Source: Neorhizobium huautlense
Lineage (GTDB): Bacteria > Pseudomonadota > Alphaproteobacteria > Rhizobiales > Rhizobiaceae
Assembly: GCF_002968575.1 (NCBI RefSeq)
Contig: NZ_PVBM01000018.1
Span: 1-64,000, forward strand
DNA length: 64,000 nucleotides
Direction of reading: 5' to 3'
Shown here: positions 34,135-44,420 of the stretch, one piece after another
How the letters are laid out: every line of letters begins with the position of its first letter
How positions within the stretch are numbered: position 1 is the first letter of the stretch
Made by a program: the position numbers and the translations under genes
Notes under the pieces: generated by a model
What the model was told of the DNA's origin: nothing
The model's database searches: none
Seen by the model: the letters and a program-made list of their open reading frames with translations, nothing else

Positions 34135-34551
34135 ATGGCTGAAGCCATTACTGACATCGAGACGAGATTGCGCCATTCTGGCCTGCGTCCGACCCGGCAG
34201 CGTGTGGCACTCGCCGACCTGCTGTTCGCCAAGGGCGACCGTCATCTGACTGTCGAGGAACTGCACGAAGAGGCGACGGCAGCAGGCGTTCCGGTGTCGC
34301 TTGCCACGGTATATAATACGCTTCATCAGTTTACCGAGGCCGGCATGATCCGGGTCCTTGCGGTCGAGAGCGCCAAAACCTACTTCGACACGAATATTTC
34401 GGACCATCATCACTTCTTCGTGGAGGGCCGAAACGAAGTCATGGATATTCCCGTGAGCAACCTGGAGATCGGCAACCTGCCGGAAGCTCCGGAGGGCATG
34501 GAAATAGCCCATGTGGATGTGATTATCCGCCTGCGCGAGAAGAAGGCCTGA
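34135..34551 (+). CDS. irr: Irr-type iron response regulator (Fur family)
   Basis: A 138-residue Fur-superfamily protein from ATG 34135. An N-terminal winged helix (LRPTRQRVALADLLFAKGDR) is followed by the VSLATVYNTLHQF motif and the H91-H92-H93 triplet (ISDHHHFFVEGRN) typical of rhizobial Irr. Irr senses haem status and represses or activates iron and haem genes when iron is low. No N-terminal GCPW haem-regulatory motif is present, as in Rhizobium-type Irr. The irr/fabA/fabB/fabI arrangement is common in Rhizobiaceae. An upstream ATG at 34054 is possible. Confidence 0.9.
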   Translation: MAEAITDIETRLRHSGLRPTRQRVALADLLFAKGDRHLTVEELHEEATAAGVPVSLATVYNTLHQFTEAGMIRVLAVESAKTYFDTNISDHHHFFVEGRNEVMDIPVSNLEIGNLPEAPEGMEIAHVDVIIRLREKKA

Positions 34552-34560
34552 TATAAAGGC

Positions 34561-35214
34561 TTACTCCCCTCTTTTCCCTTTGATGGCTTCCGACGCAGGC
34601 CTGCCCGGCCGTGGTCTGTATCGCGGCAAGGTCCAGCCGTAATGGATTGCGCCGCCGCGCAGCAGGAACGCGGCTGCCGCCCCCAGGCCGGAGCTGACGG
34701 AGAGCGGCAGATCGAGGGCGTTCGCTGCGGTAAAGGTGCCAGCCCCGGCAAGAGTTGCGGTAATATAGATTTCAGGGCGGAGAAGGACGGATGGTTCGTT
34801 GGCGAGAAGATCGCGGAGGATACCTCCGAATGCTGCGGTCAGTGCGCCGGTGACGATGGCAATGGTTGGAGACCCGGAGACATCAAGACCTTTGGCCGCT
34901 CCAAGTACGCTGTAGGCGGCAATCCCTACCGCATCGAGCCAGATCAGCATCCGATAACGCCACTCCACACGATGCGCCGTGCAGAAAACGAAGGCGCCGG
35001 TTGTCACGCAGATCAGGATATAGGTGGGATCCAGAACCCAGAAGACCGGCGTTCGCCCCAGGATGATGTCTCTCAACGTGCCGCCGCCGAGCCCGGTGAC
35101 GGCGGCAAAGAAGAGGAAGCCGACGAGGTCGAGCTCCTTTCGCGAGGCGGCAAGGGCACCTGTTGCCGCAAACAGAGCGACACCGGCATAATCGAGCATC
35201 ATCAGCAGTGACAT
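34561..35214 (-). CDS. TRIC cation channel family (UPF0126) membrane protein
   Basis: A 217-residue protein with about six to seven hydrophobic helices in two repeated halves. Each half carries the family glycine motif: TGLGGGTLRDIILGRTPVFW at about 40-59 and ALTAAFGGILRDLLANEPS near 123. These half-repeats define the prokaryotic trimeric intracellular cation channel (YadS/YicG) family. The start at 35214 (MSLLMMLDYAG) drops 21 non-membrane residues. It is convergent with irr with only 9 nt between the stops. Confidence 0.88.
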   Translation of the reverse strand: MSLLMMLDYAGVALFAATGALAASRKELDLVGFLFFAAVTGLGGGTLRDIILGRTPVFWVLDPTYILICVTTGAFVFCTAHRVEWRYRMLIWLDAVGIAAYSVLGAAKGLDVSGSPTIAIVTGALTAAFGGILRDLLANEPSVLLRPEIYITATLAGAGTFTAANALDLPLSVSSGLGAAAAFLLRGGAIHYGWTLPRYRPRPGRPASEAIKGKRGE

Positions 35215-35321
35215 GCAAACTCCAGCGTCGCGCAAGTGGCAGAACCTACCATAACCGCGGATAGTCGCGCCCGCCATCGGTGGTTGCGCGCCGTAAACAG
35301 ATGAATTTGCGGAGGAAAGCC

Positions 35322-35795
35322 GTGAAGAGGCTCCTGATCGTTCTCGCCCAGGTCGTGGCGCTGATCCTGGCTCCTGCTCTTGCCCACGGGCAGCAGCAGC
35401 TCGTCAGCGATCCGGAAATCTATGAAAAGGATCATTTCCGCAGCGAGTGCAAGATCGCCCAGTTCGATCCGGGCTTCATCGAACGGTTCGATATCAACAA
35501 CGACGGGATTATCGACCTCGTGTCGAACCACGGCAAACTCGTCTGCGACGGGAAACGCGGCCCGGCCTGCAGCAATGACGGATGCCCCTATAACTTCTAC
35601 CTGCAGGCCAAGGAGGGTGGCTATTTCATGATCGCTACCGCGCAACTCTACGGCTACGATTTCGTCAAGTATTTCGGCAATATGGTCTTCCTGTTGAAGA
35701 TGCACCCGCGCTATTGCGACCGCACCGACGCCGAACCATGTGAGATGCGTGTGCGTGTAAAGGGCGGGCGCTTCCTGACGATCTCGAAGAAATAG
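35322..35795 (+). CDS. Secreted hypothetical protein with an EF-hand-like loop
   Basis: A 157-residue protein from GTG 35322 behind GCGGAGGAAAG. A signal peptide (VKRLLIVLAQVVALILAPALAHG, given here as hydrophobic residues 4-20 ending at ALAHG) indicates export. The mature part holds a calcium-binding-loop-like DINNDGIIDL (about 57-66) and several cysteines that could pair in the periplasm (in SECK, LVCDG, PACSNDGCP, RYCDR and PCEM). No family was recognised. It stands alone and ends exactly where the convergent YdcF-family gene ends. Confidence 0.7.
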   Translation: MKRLLIVLAQVVALILAPALAHGQQQLVSDPEIYEKDHFRSECKIAQFDPGFIERFDINNDGIIDLVSNHGKLVCDGKRGPACSNDGCPYNFYLQAKEGGYFMIATAQLYGYDFVKYFGNMVFLLKMHPRYCDRTDAEPCEMRVRVKGGRFLTISKK

Positions 35796-36584
35796 TCACT
35801 GCGGAAAAGTCGTCCCGATTCGCCCCGTCAGATAGTAGGCGACAAGGCTCATCCATTCCCGTGCGGCGGTGGTGGCAAGTTGGGCGTTGAGAGACGGTTG
35901 CGTAAAATCCACCGACCAAGCGACGACACCGCTTGTACGGTAGTCCACCGGCCAGGGCGCGAACGCGATTCCCGCTTTACGGAAAAGACCGACCGATCGC
36001 GGCATATGATAGGCCGAGGTGATCAGCAGGCAATTTTCGAGCCCCTCGCTTTTCAGGAGCTCGGCTGTCTTGAGGGCATTCTCATAGGTCGTCCGCGAGG
36101 CATTCTCCTTGACCAGCCGGTCTGTCGCCACGCCGAAAGCGGCAAAGAAGCGTTCGGCGGTTTGGGCTTCGCCTTCGTAGCCGCCGCTGATCGATCCGTC
36201 TCCACCTGAAATCAGGAGCCGTGCCTGCGGATGATTTCGCGCGAGCCGCAGCGCTTCGACAAAACGGTCGGCCGCCTGGTTGAGCTCAATGCCGCCGCGC
36301 GCCGTGTTGATCTCGTTGTCGAAGGCCCCGCCGAGTACGATCATGCAGGCAACATCCACTGGATCTGAGGCCTGCCTCGCAAAGCGCGCTTCCAGTATCT
36401 GCAGCGCCACGGTGCCTGTCGTCGTGAAGAGTGTAACGAGCAGAACGAGAGCGGCGAGCAGCGCGGAAAGGCCGCTGAGCCTGCGCCGTCCGGCAAAGGC
36501 AAGCAGTGCCGCCACGGCGCTCAACAGAAATGCGACCGACAGCGGCTGGGCGAACACCCAAAAAAGCTTTGAAAGCAGGAACAT
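35796..36584 (-). CDS. YdcF/SanA/ElyC family membrane protein (DUF218)
   Basis: A 262-residue protein with two N-terminal membrane helices (about 5-30 and 37-60) and a DUF218 domain. Motifs are MIVLGGAFD (about 81-89), LLISGGDGSISG, ENASRTTYENA and the LLITSAYHMPRS stretch. Relatives affect cell-envelope integrity, such as ElyC and SanA. The periplasmic or cytoplasmic face of the domain is not evident. It is followed on the minus strand by the secreted-protein gene in convergent orientation, with no gap. Confidence 0.88.
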   Translation of the reverse strand: MFLLSKLFWVFAQPLSVAFLLSAVAALLAFAGRRRLSGLSALLAALVLLVTLFTTTGTVALQILEARFARQASDPVDVACMIVLGGAFDNEINTARGGIELNQAADRFVEALRLARNHPQARLLISGGDGSISGGYEGEAQTAERFFAAFGVATDRLVKENASRTTYENALKTAELLKSEGLENCLLITSAYHMPRSVGLFRKAGIAFAPWPVDYRTSGVVAWSVDFTQPSLNAQLATTAAREWMSLVAYYLTGRIGTTFPQ

Positions 36585-36602
36585 ATGGCCCTTCGGAAGT
36601 GT

Positions 36603-37322
36603 CTATGCGCGACGCCTTGCGGCCCCCATCGGCTGCTGGTGGAAATGCAGATGCAGGGACCGTGGCAAAAGAATGGTGGCGAAGGCCAGAAAAACCACAG
36701 CTAACACGACGACCCAAAGGGCATTGTTGCCGAGATATTTTGTGACGAACGCCCCGGACACGGCGCCACACGCCATGCCCGTCCAAGGCACCGTCTGAAT
36801 GACCCACCCTGTCGGATTGCGATCCCCCACGATCCAGCGGCCGATCCCGCGCCCGAAGCGCGACAGCGCACCGGTGATATAGGTGAGGCCGATCGGCAAC
36901 CCTTCGATATGTTCGACGGTTGCGTTGATCATGCCCATGGCCAGAATGACGAGGTAAAACTGTATCCGCGGATATTCAGCCTCGGGAAGGAACGCCGCTA
37001 CGGCAAGTGTCACGGCGACGCCCGTGAGGACGACGAAGGTTCGCAGCACCGAAAGCGTGTGGGCAAGCACGATGCCGAGCGCGTTGCCGATGACGAAAAC
37101 CCATAGGGCGAAATAAAGGATCAGCGCATGGGAATAGTCGCTGTTTGCGAAGGACAAGGCAGCGCGGGTGGTGTTGCCGGTCATGAATGAAACGAAATCA
37201 CCGGAAAGAAGGAGGCCGACCGCGTCGGTCATTCCGGCGACGAAGGAAATCGCTGCGACGAGCGCCAAACCGGTAACTGTGCGTCTTCTTTTGATGATAT
37301 AGCGGCGTCTTGCCCTGCTCAT
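36603..37322 (-). CDS. DUF1275 (YoaK) family membrane protein
   Basis: A 239-residue integral membrane protein with about six hydrophobic segments. The hallmark is ISFVAGMTDAVGLLLSGDFV, then SFMTGNTTRAA, with GMINATVEH and GLTYITGALSRFG later. ATG 37322 is preceded by GGAGGAAGG; the longer open frame upstream is rejected. The function of the family is not established. It lies 18 nt upstream of the YdcF-family gene on the same strand, so they may be co-transcribed. Confidence 0.87.
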   Translation of the reverse strand: MSRARRRYIIKRRRTVTGLALVAAISFVAGMTDAVGLLLSGDFVSFMTGNTTRAALSFANSDYSHALILYFALWVFVIGNALGIVLAHTLSVLRTFVVLTGVAVTLAVAAFLPEAEYPRIQFYLVILAMGMINATVEHIEGLPIGLTYITGALSRFGRGIGRWIVGDRNPTGWVIQTVPWTGMACGAVSGAFVTKYLGNNALWVVVLAVVFLAFATILLPRSLHLHFHQQPMGAARRRA

Positions 37323-37431
37323 GGAGGCCCCTTCCTCCCCTTGTTTTGTGCGAATCGAGTTGCGGATGCGTTCTTCCGGAACGATGCCGGATAGTTGGAA
37401 AGAAATCGGAAATATCGGCCGCAGGCCAGTC

Positions 37432-38640
37432 CTATTTCGTCCGCAGCCAGTTCTCGATACCCTTAGCCGCAGCCCGCCCGGTCGAAAAGCACGCTGTGAG
37501 CAGGTAGCCGCCGGTCGGCGCCTCCCAATCCAGCATTTCTCCAGCCGCAAAAAGCCCCGGTACCGCCTTCAGCATATAGTTCCCGTCGAGCTCGCTCCAA
37601 TCGAGCCCGCCTGCAGACGATATGGCTTCGGCGATGGGCCTCGGGCGACGAAGCGGGATGGGCAGACCCTTGATAAGGATTGCCAGCTCCTGTGGCGGAA
37701 GCTGATTTGCCTGGGGAACAAGTTCGCGAATGAGAGCTGCCTTTACGCCTTCCAGGCCGGCACCCTTGCGAAGCCGATTGGCAAAGCTGGCTTTGGTATC
37801 CTGCCGAGCGAGGTCCCGCTCAAGGCGTTCGACCGATCGGCCCGGAGCAAGATCGACGGCCAGGTTTGCATGTCCGTGGCGTTTCAGCCTGTCTCGCAAT
37901 GCGGTCGAATGCGAATAGACTAGGCTCCCTTCGATCCCATGTTTGGAAATCACGAATTCACCCTGGAGCGTGCCCGCGGCTGATCTGGCCGATACGGATT
38001 TGACGGGCGCTCCTTCAAAGCGCTGACGAAACGTATCGCTCCAGTCGACGTCGAAACCGCAATTCGCCGGCTGAAATTCATTGATGGTAATTCCCATCTC
38101 TTGCAGCCAGGGCACCCAGGCAGCGTCGGAGCCGAGCCGTGGCCAGCTTGCCCCTCCGAGCGCGAGCAGCGTTGCGTCAGGGTGAAGTATAATTCCGCCA
38201 TCCGGTGTCTCGAACCGATAGCCGCCATCGACGAAGCCGACCCATCGATGCCGCGTGCGGAGCTTTACGCCTTGGGCCTCAAGCCTTCGCAGCCAGGACC
38301 GCAGGAGCGGTGAAGCCTTCATTACAGTCGGAAAGACGCGGCCGGACGTGCCGACGAAGGTTTCAGCCCCTAGGCCCTCGGCCCATTGGCGGACATCTTC
38401 CGGCGTGAAGGCATCGAGCGCGGGACGCAGGCGAGCGGAGGCCGCGCCAAATCGCCCCGTGAATCGCCGATATTCCTCCGAATGGGTGATGTTGAGGCCG
38501 GACTTGCCGGCCAACAGGAACTTGCGCCCGAAGGTCGGCATGGCCTCGTAAAGCGTTACCGCATGACCGGCGGTGGAGAGGACCTCCGCCGCCATCAGTC
38601 CTGTCGGCCCGCCGCCGATGATCGCGATCTGTTTTGTCAT
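37432..38640 (-). CDS. BaiN/HI0933-like NAD(P)/FAD-dependent oxidoreductase
   Basis: A 402-residue flavoprotein. The FAD-binding Rossmann motif AIIGGGPTGLMAAEVL is at residues 5-20, followed by GRKFLLAGKSGLNITHSE (about 38-55). A C-terminal FAD motif is LFAAGEMLDWEAPTGGY (about 364-380). These are hallmarks of the HI0933/TIGR03862 group, whose physiological substrate is unknown. It precedes the oxoprolinase end by 19 nt on the same strand, so it may be the last gene of that transcript. Confidence 0.87.
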   Translation of the reverse strand: MTKQIAIIGGGPTGLMAAEVLSTAGHAVTLYEAMPTFGRKFLLAGKSGLNITHSEEYRRFTGRFGAASARLRPALDAFTPEDVRQWAEGLGAETFVGTSGRVFPTVMKASPLLRSWLRRLEAQGVKLRTRHRWVGFVDGGYRFETPDGGIILHPDATLLALGGASWPRLGSDAAWVPWLQEMGITINEFQPANCGFDVDWSDTFRQRFEGAPVKSVSARSAAGTLQGEFVISKHGIEGSLVYSHSTALRDRLKRHGHANLAVDLAPGRSVERLERDLARQDTKASFANRLRKGAGLEGVKAALIRELVPQANQLPPQELAILIKGLPIPLRRPRPIAEAISSAGGLDWSELDGNYMLKAVPGLFAAGEMLDWEAPTGGYLLTACFSTGRAAAKGIENWLRTK

Positions 38641-38659
38641 GACCTCCGGTTACGGCAGA

Positions 38660-41600
38660 TCACTCCGCTTTTCCATAGCCGCCTGCCGTCGGCGTCACGA
38701 CGGTGACGGCTTCGCCCGCGTTGACGACGGTCTGGGCGCAGCCGCCAAGTTCTTCGAGCGTGCCGTCCAGCCGGCGGACGATCATATGCCCCAGTTCGCC
38801 TTCCTCGCCGCCAGCGAGGCCATGCGGACGGATCGTCCGATGCGAGGAGAGGATGGCGCAGTCCATCTTTTCGAGAAAACGGATGGTGCGCCTGGTGCCG
38901 TTGCCCGCCGACCACTTGCCCCTGCCGCCGGAATTCTCGCGGATGTGGAAGTCTTCCAGCAGAACGGGATAACGCGTCTCCAGAATTTCGGGGTCCGTGA
39001 GGCGCGAATTGGTCATATGCACGTGGACGGCATCCGTGCCGGAAAAACCCGTGCCGTCATTGAAGCGGCCGGCCGGTGATCCGGAGCATAACGTTTCGTA
39101 ATACTGGTAGGTCGCATTGCCGAATGTGAGGTTGTTCATCGTTCCTTGGCTGGCGGCCATGGCGCCGAGCGCGCCGAACAGCGCATTGGTGACATGCTGG
39201 CTGGTTTCCACATTGCCGGCGACGACAGCTGCCGGATATTGAGGTTTCAACATCGACCCTTCAGGCACGACGATGCGGATCGGCCTCAGGCAGCCGGCAT
39301 TCATCGGGATGGAGCTTTCCACCATGACGCGGAACACATAAAGCACGGCAGCGCGCGTCACCGGTTCCGGCGCATTGAAGTTGTCCTTTTTCTGGGGGCT
39401 TGTTCCGGTGAAATCGACAGTCGCTTCCCGCTTTTCCTTGTCGACCGTGATTTTGACCTTGATGATGCTGCCCTGGTCGGTGGGGTAGGAAAATTCCGCG
39501 TCGTTCAGCTTTTCGATGACGCGCCGGACGCTTTCTTCCGCGTTGTCCTGCACATGGCCCATATAGGCTCGCACGACGTCCAGCCCGAACTGCGCGATCA
39601 TCTTGCGCATTTCGTGCACGCCCTTTTCGTTGGCGGCGATCTGGGCGCGAAGGTCGGCTACGTTCTGCGCCACGTTGCGGGCCGGGTAGGGGTGATCGGA
39701 AAGAAGTCTTGTGATGCCTGTCTCGTCGAACCGACCACGGTCGACGAGCAGCACGTTGTCGAACAGCACGCCTTCCTCGTCGACGGTCGTCGCAAGCGGC
39801 GTCATTGAGCCCGGAGCGGTTCCGCCGACATCCGCATGATGTCCGCGCGAAGCGACGTAGAACAGGATCTTTTCGCCTTTTTGATCGAAGACCGGTGTGA
39901 CGACGGTGATGTCCGGCAGATGCGTGCCGCCGTTATAGGGGGCATTCAGCGCGAAAACGTCGCCGGGGCGGATCTTGCCCCTGTTGGCGGCGATCACGGT
40001 TTCGACCGAGCGGTCCATGGAGCCAAGATGCACCGGCATATGCGGTGCATTCGCTACCAGTGCGCCGTTCTCGTCGAAAACCGCGCAGGAAAAATCAAGC
40101 CGTTCCTTGATGTTGACCGAGGAGGCGGTGTTTTGAAGGGTCACGCCCATCTGCTCGGCAATCGACATGAAGAGATTGTTGAACACTTCGAGCAGGACGG
40201 GGTCCGCCTGGGTGCCGACTGGTTTCGCGCGGGAAAGTTCGGCAACGCGTTTCAGGACGACATGGTTGAGCCCGGTGATCTCGAAAGCCCAACCGTCTTC
40301 CACGACGATCGTCTGGTGCGGTTCGACGATCAGGCATGGCCCCTTTGCATGGGCACCCGGCTTGATGTCCGCTCGGACATAGACCGGCGCCTCGCGCCAT
40401 GCGCCGCCGGAGAAGAATTTCGTTTGTTCCGTCGCGGTCGGAGCGGCGCTGTCCAGCGAAAATTCCGGTTCGGCGGAATCCGCGCCGCCGCCGATCGCCT
40501 CGACTTCGTAGGCTTCGAATATGATCTCGCGGTTCTCGAAGATGAAGCCGAATTGTTTCCTGTGGGCTGTCTCGAATGCCGAGGTCATGTCGGCAACGCC
40601 GCCGAGGACCACGGGCAAGGTCGTATCGGTGCCCTGATAGCGCAGGTGAGCTCGGTGCAGCACGGCTACCCCGGCTCCGGAAACTCCCTGGCTTGCCATT
40701 TCCTCGATCACGCTTGCAGTGAGCTCGTCACGGATGGTGTCGAGCGCTTCGAGTGCCACCGCAAGCTCTTCGGAAACCGTGCGTTGGCGGGTGGCGCGGA
40801 TATCCGCCAGACCCATGCCGTAGGCGGAGAGAATCCCGGAGAATGGGTGGATCAGCACCGTCGAGATGCCGAGCGCATCAGCCGTCAGGCAGGCATGCTG
40901 GCCGCCGGCACCGCCGAAGCAGGTCAGCACGTAATGGGTTACGTCGTAGCCGCGCTGGACGCTGATCTTCTTGACCGCATTGGCCATGTTTTCGACCGCG
41001 ATCGCGACAAACCCGTCAGCCACTTCTTCAGGGGAGCGCCCGTCCCCGATGACCGTCGCCATCTCCTCGAAAGCGGTACGCACGGCACCTGCGTCGAGCG
41101 GCTGATCGCGGTTGGCGCCGAAGATCTTGGGGAACAGGTCCGGAGACAGCTTTCCAAGCATCACGTTGGCGTCGGTGACTGTCAGCGGTCCGCCGCGCCG
41201 GTAGGCTTTCGGGCCGGGATTTGCACCGGCTGAGTCCGGGCCCACCCGGAACCGTCCATTTTCGAAATGCAGGATCGAACCACCGCCGGCGGCGACCGTA
41301 TGGATCGACATCATCGGCGCGCGCATCCGCACCCCGGCCACCTCGGTCTCGAAGGAACGTTCCAACTCGCCGTCGTAGTGGGAGACGTCCGTGGACGTAC
41401 CGCCCATGTCGAAGCCGACCATCCGTTCGAAGCCTGCCAGGCGCGATGTTTCGACTGCGCCGACCACCCCGCCGGCGGGCCCGGAGAGGATCGCGTCTTT
41501 GCCCTGGAAGAGCCGGGCGGCGGTGAGGCCGCCCGAAGACTGCATGAACATCAGCTGCGGGCCATCTTTTCCGTCTGAGCCCAATTCGGCAGCAACCTGA

Positions 41601-42274
41601 TCCACATACCGGCGCAGGATCGGCGAAAGATAGGCGTCGACCACCGTCGTATCGCCTCTGCCAACCAGCTTGATCAGCGGCGAAACTTCGTGGCTGACTG
41701 AAACCTGGGTGAAGCCGATCTCGCGGGCGACTTTCGCCGCCAATTGTTCATGAGCCGGGTAACGATAGGCGTGCATGAAGACGATGGCGACGGCGCGGAA
41801 GCCGTTCTCGAAGTGCTTCTGGAGAGCCAACCGGATTGCGGTTTCGTCCGGCGTGGCCTCGACGGTCCCGTCGGCGCGGACGCGCTCGTCCACCTCGACA
41901 ACCGCCTGATACAGCAATTCCGGTTTGATGATCTTCTTGGCAAAGATATCGGCGCGAGCCTGGTAGCCGATCGCCAAAGCGTCGCGGAAGCCGCGCGTGG
42001 TGACGAGAAGCGTCTGCTCGCCCTTCCGTTCGAGCAGGGCGTTCGTGGCCACTGTCGTACCCATCTTTACGGCGCCGATCCGATCGGCAGGAATCGCTTG
42101 GCCGGCGGGAACGTCCAGCAGCTCGCGAATTCCCTGCACTGCGGCATCGCGGTAGGCTTCAGGATTTTCGGAAAGAACCTTATGCGCAATAAGCATTCCA
42201 TCCGGCTTCCTGCCGACGATGTCGGTAAAGGTGCCGCCGCGATCGATCCAGAAATCCCACTTGCCAATCGTCAT
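38660..42274 (-). CDS. 5-oxoprolinase / hydantoinase A-B fusion
   Basis: A 1,204-residue ATP-dependent lactamase. The HyuA-like half has [16 protein letters not shown] at the N-terminus and the [16 protein letters not shown] phosphate-binding motif near 297. The HyuB-like half starts near residue 690 ([16 protein letters not shown], then [17 protein letters not shown]) and runs to a GGYGKAE end. Fusion and length match 5-oxoprolinase, which opens 5-oxoproline to glutamate with ATP. N-methylhydantoinases are usually two subunits. ATG 42274 ([14 protein letters not shown]) is preferred to one 14 codons earlier. It is divergent from a TRAP transporter, suggesting that the imported substrate is a cyclic amide. 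Confidence 0.88.
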   Translation of the reverse strand: MTIGKWDFWIDRGGTFTDIVGRKPDGMLIAHKVLSENPEAYRDAAVQGIRELLDVPAGQAIPADRIGAVKMGTTVATNALLERKGEQTLLVTTRGFRDALAIGYQARADIFAKKIIKPELLYQAVVEVDERVRADGTVEATPDETAIRLALQKHFENGFRAVAIVFMHAYRYPAHEQLAAKVAREIGFTQVSVSHEVSPLIKLVGRGDTTVVDAYLSPILRRYVDQVAAELGSDGKDGPQLMFMQSSGGLTAARLFQGKDAILSGPAGGVVGAVETSRLAGFERMVGFDMGGTSTDVSHYDGELERSFETEVAGVRMRAPMMSIHTVAAGGGSILHFENGRFRVGPDSAGANPGPKAYRRGGPLTVTDANVMLGKLSPDLFPKIFGANRDQPLDAGAVRTAFEEMATVIGDGRSPEEVADGFVAIAVENMANAVKKISVQRGYDVTHYVLTCFGGAGGQHACLTADALGISTVLIHPFSGILSAYGMGLADIRATRQRTVSEELAVALEALDTIRDELTASVIEEMASQGVSGAGVAVLHRAHLRYQGTDTTLPVVLGGVADMTSAFETAHRKQFGFIFENREIIFEAYEVEAIGGGADSAEPEFSLDSAAPTATEQTKFFSGGAWREAPVYVRADIKPGAHAKGPCLIVEPHQTIVVEDGWAFEITGLNHVVLKRVAELSRAKPVGTQADPVLLEVFNNLFMSIAEQMGVTLQNTASSVNIKERLDFSCAVFDENGALVANAPHMPVHLGSMDRSVETVIAANRGKIRPGDVFALNAPYNGGTHLPDITVVTPVFDQKGEKILFYVASRGHHADVGGTAPGSMTPLATTVDEEGVLFDNVLLVDRGRFDETGITRLLSDHPYPARNVAQNVADLRAQIAANEKGVHEMRKMIAQFGLDVVRAYMGHVQDNAEESVRRVIEKLNDAEFSYPTDQGSIIKVKITVDKEKREATVDFTGTSPQKKDNFNAPEPVTRAAVLYVFRVMVESSIPMNAGCLRPIRIVVPEGSMLKPQYPAAVVAGNVETSQHVTNALFGALGAMAASQGTMNNLTFGNATYQYYETLCSGSPAGRFNDGTGFSGTDAVHVHMTNSRLTDPEILETRYPVLLEDFHIRENSGGRGKWSAGNGTRRTIRFLEKMDCAILSSHRTIRPHGLAGGEEGELGHMIVRRLDGTLEELGGCAQTVVNAGEAVTVVTPTAGGYGKAE

Positions 42275-42354
42275 ATTCCGCCCCTGTCGCTCGTTGCTTT
42301 GCATTAACGAAAACATTTCGTCGATAAAACGTCAATGATTAGTTGACAGCAAAT

Positions 42355-42368
42355 TGCTTCTTGAAGCA
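42355..42368. promoter_or_regulatory. Palindrome in the oxoprolinase-TRAP spacer
   Basis: TGCTTC-TT-GAAGCA is a perfect 14-bp dyad in the 197-bp divergent spacer, 10 nt after a TTGACA hexamer (42343-42348) that could be a -35 box. Its position suits an operator for the MarR-type regulator encoded at the end of the TRAP operon. Confidence 0.5.
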
Positions 42369-42471
42369 TCATGCCTCCATAAAGGGCAAAGAGCCGCAAA
42401 GAGCTTCGCCCACAACGGCAACCGAGGGGAGCCGATCATGATCTCTTACCCTGTTTGCGGGAGGATGACCT

Positions 42472-43056
42472 ATGTCCTCCGCTGAACTGCGCCATAGCGT
42501 GCTGCCGGATTGGCTGCGCAAAATTCTTGATGGTCTCTATCTGATTTCCGGCTGGTTGGCGGGCCTGTTCCTCGTCGCCATCTTCCTCCTTATGCTTGCG
42601 CTCTCCGCCGGCCGGCCGCTCGACATCGATGTACCTTCCGGCGACGACTTCGCTTCCTGGTGCATGGCTGCAAGCGCCTTCCTGGGGCTCGCTCACACGT
42701 TTCGTTCCGGCGAGATGATCCGCGTCGGCCTGTTGATCGAGCGGATCAGCGGTCCGGCCAGACGGGCGTTGGAGGCGACGGCATTGGCGATCGGCACGGT
42801 TGCCGCGGCCTATTTTGCATGGTTTGCCTTCGATATGACGCGTACCTCCTTCCAGTTCAACGATCTGTCGCAGGGTGTGATCGCCGTGCCGCTGTGGATC
42901 CCGCAGCTTGGTTTCTGCGGCGGGTTGATCATCCTGGCGATCGCATTCGTCGACGAGCTCCTGCACGTCCTGTTCGGCGGATCGCCGCGCTACGAGAAAC
43001 CGGAGCCGGTCACTGCCGAGGAAGTCATAGAACGCGCCATGCAGAGCGGGGCCTGA
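42472..43056 (+). CDS. dctQ: TRAP transporter small membrane subunit (DctQ type)
   Basis: A 194-residue protein with four membrane helices: about 24-46, a segment near 64-80, about 101-125 and 137-158. The central FRSGEMIRVGLL segment is typical of DctQ. It pairs with DctM to form the membrane part of a TRAP importer driven by a sodium or proton gradient. It is the first gene of dctQ-dctM-dctP, divergent from the oxoprolinase, with 4 nt before dctM. Confidence 0.88.
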   Translation: MSSAELRHSVLPDWLRKILDGLYLISGWLAGLFLVAIFLLMLALSAGRPLDIDVPSGDDFASWCMAASAFLGLAHTFRSGEMIRVGLLIERISGPARRALEATALAIGTVAAAYFAWFAFDMTRTSFQFNDLSQGVIAVPLWIPQLGFCGGLIILAIAFVDELLHVLFGGSPRYEKPEPVTAEEVIERAMQSGA

Positions 43057-43060
43057 GCTG

Positions 43061-44374
43061 ATGGGGACAATCGAACTCGTTGAAATAGCCGGGGTGGTTC
43101 TTCTTGTGCTGTTGGCACTGCTCGCCGGCGGAGTGTGGATCGGGGTCTCGTTATTGATCTGCGGCTTCATCGCCATGCTGTTCGTGCCGGGCATCCCGAT
43201 TGGCGCGGTCCTTGCCACAAATTCCTGGAGCGGCGGCGCCTCCTGGTCGCTTGCAGCCCTGCCGCTCTTCGTCTGGATGGGAGAGATCCTGTTCCGGACC
43301 CGGCTGTCGGAAGAGATGTTCCGCGGCTTGTCGCCCTGGCTCGGATGGCTCCCGGGCCGCCTGATGCACGTGAATATCCTTGGCTGCGGCCTTTTTGGCT
43401 CGATCTCCGGCTCCTCGGCCGCAACGACGGCGATGATCGCCAAGATCGCCCTGCCGGAACTCAAGAAGCGTGGCTACGACGAGATGGTAAGCCTCGGCTC
43501 GCTTGCAGGCGCCGGCACGCTCGGCATCCTCATACCGCCATCGATCACCATGGTGGTCTATGCGGTCGCGGCAAACGTCTCGATCATCCAGATCTTCCTT
43601 GCGGGTTTCCTGCCAGCCCTGATCGTCATGGCGCTCTATTCCGGTTACATCATCGTCTGGTCGCTCCTCAATCCGGACAAGACCCCGCCCGCGCCTCCGA
43701 AAATGAGTTTTAAAGAGAAGCTCAGGGAATCGGCGAATCTCATTCCGGTGACGCTCCTGATCGTGCTCGTCTTCGCGACCCTGCTTCTCGGCTGGGCGAC
43801 TGCGACCGAGTGCGCGGCCTGGGGTGTGCTCGGGTCGCTCGCAATCGCCGCATGGTCCGGTTCCCTGACGAGAAAATCCTTCTGGGAAAGCGTCATGGGT
43901 GCCACCCGGCTCACCTGCATGATCATGTTGATCCTGACAGGCGCCGGTTTCATGTCGATTGCCATGGGTTATACCGGCATCCCGAACGCGCTCGCGAACT
44001 GGGTCGACAGCTTCAATCTGAGCCCCTATGCGCTGATTGCGGTTCTGACCATCATGTATATCCTGCTCGGCGCGGCTCTCGATGGTCTGTCGATGATCGT
44101 TCTGACCACCGTCGTCGTTCTGCCGATGATTCAACAGGCGGGGTTCGACCTCGTGTGGTTCGGCATCTTCCTTGTGCTGATCGTCGAAATGGCCGAAGTT
44201 TCCCCGCCTGTCGGCTTCAACCTCTTCGTGCTGCAGACGATGAGCGGCCGAGACAGTTTGACGGTGGCGAAAGCTTCGCTGCCCTTCTTCTTCCTGCTCG
44301 TGGCGACCGTCGCCATCATCACGGTTTTCCCGGATATCGTGATGGTCCTGCCGAAAATGGCTTTCCCGGGTTAG
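43061..44374 (+). CDS. dctM: TRAP transporter large membrane subunit (DctM type)
   Basis: A 437-residue permease with about 12-13 membrane helices. Family motifs are LFGSISGSSAATTAMIAKIA (about 111-130), AGTLGILIPPSITMVVYAVA near 150-170 and the second repeat ALDGLSMIVLTTVVVLPMIQ near 342-361. The late EVSPPVGFNLFVLQ motif is intact. It carries the transport path of the TRAP system and follows dctQ without a promoter. Confidence 0.92.
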   Translation: MGTIELVEIAGVVLLVLLALLAGGVWIGVSLLICGFIAMLFVPGIPIGAVLATNSWSGGASWSLAALPLFVWMGEILFRTRLSEEMFRGLSPWLGWLPGRLMHVNILGCGLFGSISGSSAATTAMIAKIALPELKKRGYDEMVSLGSLAGAGTLGILIPPSITMVVYAVAANVSIIQIFLAGFLPALIVMALYSGYIIVWSLLNPDKTPPAPPKMSFKEKLRESANLIPVTLLIVLVFATLLLGWATATECAAWGVLGSLAIAAWSGSLTRKSFWESVMGATRLTCMIMLILTGAGFMSIAMGYTGIPNALANWVDSFNLSPYALIAVLTIMYILLGAALDGLSMIVLTTVVVLPMIQQAGFDLVWFGIFLVLIVEMAEVSPPVGFNLFVLQTMSGRDSLTVAKASLPFFFLLVATVAIITVFPDIVMVLPKMAFPG

Positions 44375-44420
44375 CTTTGGCTAAAAAGATTAGCTTCATA
44401 GAAAAAGGAAGGGAATTGAC

